5,767 bases of DNA from Rhizobium sp. Q54. Lineage in GTDB: Bacteria; Pseudomonadota; Alphaproteobacteria; Rickettsiales; UBA1997. Within the stretch, counting starts at the first letter, position 1. Each line of letters starts with the position of its first letter. Under the pieces are notes generated by a model, which saw only the letters and a list, made by a program, of their open reading frames with translations, was not told the DNA's origin and did no database searches. The translations under genes and the position numbers were made by a program. Of the stretch, positions 5,537-5,767 are shown in pieces. The stretch is taken from assembly GCA_945865745.1 (NCBI GenBank), contig CAMBFP010000072.1, positions 1-5,767 of the forward strand. The letters run 5' to 3'.

Positions 5537-5576
5537 AAATCAAAGAACATCTCAAATAATAATGACCAAAAATCGC

Positions 5577-5618
5577 TTAATCTCGCGCGAAGAAATTTTA
5601 TACGACTCTAAAACTAAC
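5577..5618 (+). pseudogene. duplicated gltX C-terminal tail, copy 2 (frameshifted)
   Basis: The first 24 nt match copy 1 exactly (LISREEIL). GCGCGAC has then become TACGAC, a net loss of one base, and CTCTCAAACTAA has become CTCTAAAACTAA. The original stop is therefore out of frame and the frame runs on into the next hairpin element. It marks the truncated end of the array. Confidence 0.7.
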
Positions 5619-5634
5619 CATCTCCTGGACCTCT

Positions 5635-5718
5635 CTTTTCGCCGGTTGAGCGAAGTCGAAACCAAGAAAAGATTTGCGCCAAACTTTCTAGGTTTCGACT
5701 CCGCTCAACCAGCGAAAG
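5635..5718. repeat. 84-bp hairpin element, copy C
   Basis: Left arm 5635-5671, loop 5672-5683 (ATTTGCGCCAAA, one change from copies A and B), right arm 5684-5718. The core reads GCGAAGTC on the left against GACTCCGC on the right, giving one mismatch at the variable position. No 25-bp units precede this copy; it lies 16 bp after the last gltX-tail fragment. Confidence 0.9.
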
Positions 5719-5728
5719 TTTTACGCGT

Positions 5729-5767
5729 CTTTTCTTGGTTTCGACTGCGCTCAACCAGCGAAAGTTT
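5729..5767 (-). repeat. solo arm of the hairpin element, inverted, cut by window edge
   Basis: Positions 5729-5764 are the reverse complement of the left-arm form of the element (ending in AACCAAGAAAAG), not another right arm, which would read CTTTCTAGG here. This looks like the start of a fourth copy in the opposite orientation whose remainder lies beyond the window. Confidence 0.7.

Larger units (their letters stand above)
5209..5618 (+). repeat. 184-bp tandem array that includes the gltX 3' end (2.2 units)
   Basis: Units are 5209-5392 and 5393-5576, with a partial third at 5577-5618. The 184-bp period holds at every landmark checked: CTCTCAAACTAA (5239/5423), CGTCATCCCC (5271/5455), GATGAC (5347/5531), ATGACCAAAAA (5378/5562) and TTAATCTCGCGC (5209/5393/5577). 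Each unit is a gltX tail, a hairpin and a short spacer. The non-coding part differs at only 7 of 142 positions by hand count. Because 184 is not a multiple of three, the copied tails fall in another frame from gltX. Confidence 0.92.

Overview
The window looks like chromosomal DNA of an AT-rich alphaproteobacterium. The evidence is protein-level: a UbiA-type prenyltransferase N-terminus, a propionyl-CoA carboxylase alpha chain of alphaproteobacterial type, and a short GluRS whose central region reads like the second alphaproteobacterial GltX paralogue. The AT-rich third positions and abundant short palindromic repeats would suit a Rickettsiales- or Holosporales-like host-associated lineage, but this placement is inference. 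No tRNA, rRNA, transposase, CRISPR array or phage gene is visible.

Layout. Positions 1-338 (minus strand) carry the first 112 codons of ubiA, cut by the window edge. A 168-bp divergent intergenic region follows, with one small GC-rich palindrome, a heptamer repeat and a possible promoter. pccA (507-2504, plus) is complete and intact. Positions 2505-3212 hold no credible gene and are almost entirely repeats: a decayed GC-rich palindrome, two blocks of 25-bp tandem units each ending in a ~84-bp hairpin element, a hexamer microsatellite, a perfect palindrome and a 14-bp tandem repeat. A tight three-gene run follows: an RDD-family membrane protein (3213-3674), a small membrane protein with paired CxxC motifs (3674-3892, 1-nt overlap) and gltX (3895-5250, 2-nt gap). 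Positions 5251-5767 are again repeats.

Function. The genes are mostly housekeeping: ubiquinone synthesis (ubiA), propionyl-CoA carboxylation (pccA, without its beta-subunit partner nearby) and charging of tRNA with glutamate (gltX). The RDD and CxxC proteins have no assigned role but are probably translated from the same message as gltX.

The most interesting part is the 3' end of gltX. The last 14 codons including the stop, plus a 142-bp downstream segment holding a perfect 27-bp-arm hairpin, form a 184-bp tandem array. The downstream copies keep a recognisable gltX tail (LISREEILARLSN then stop, against LISRNEIISRLSN in the gene). That tail is only 33/42 identical to the gene, whereas the adjoining non-coding segment is 135/142 identical between units. 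This points to allele replacement or gene conversion at the gltX end rather than simple duplication and drift.
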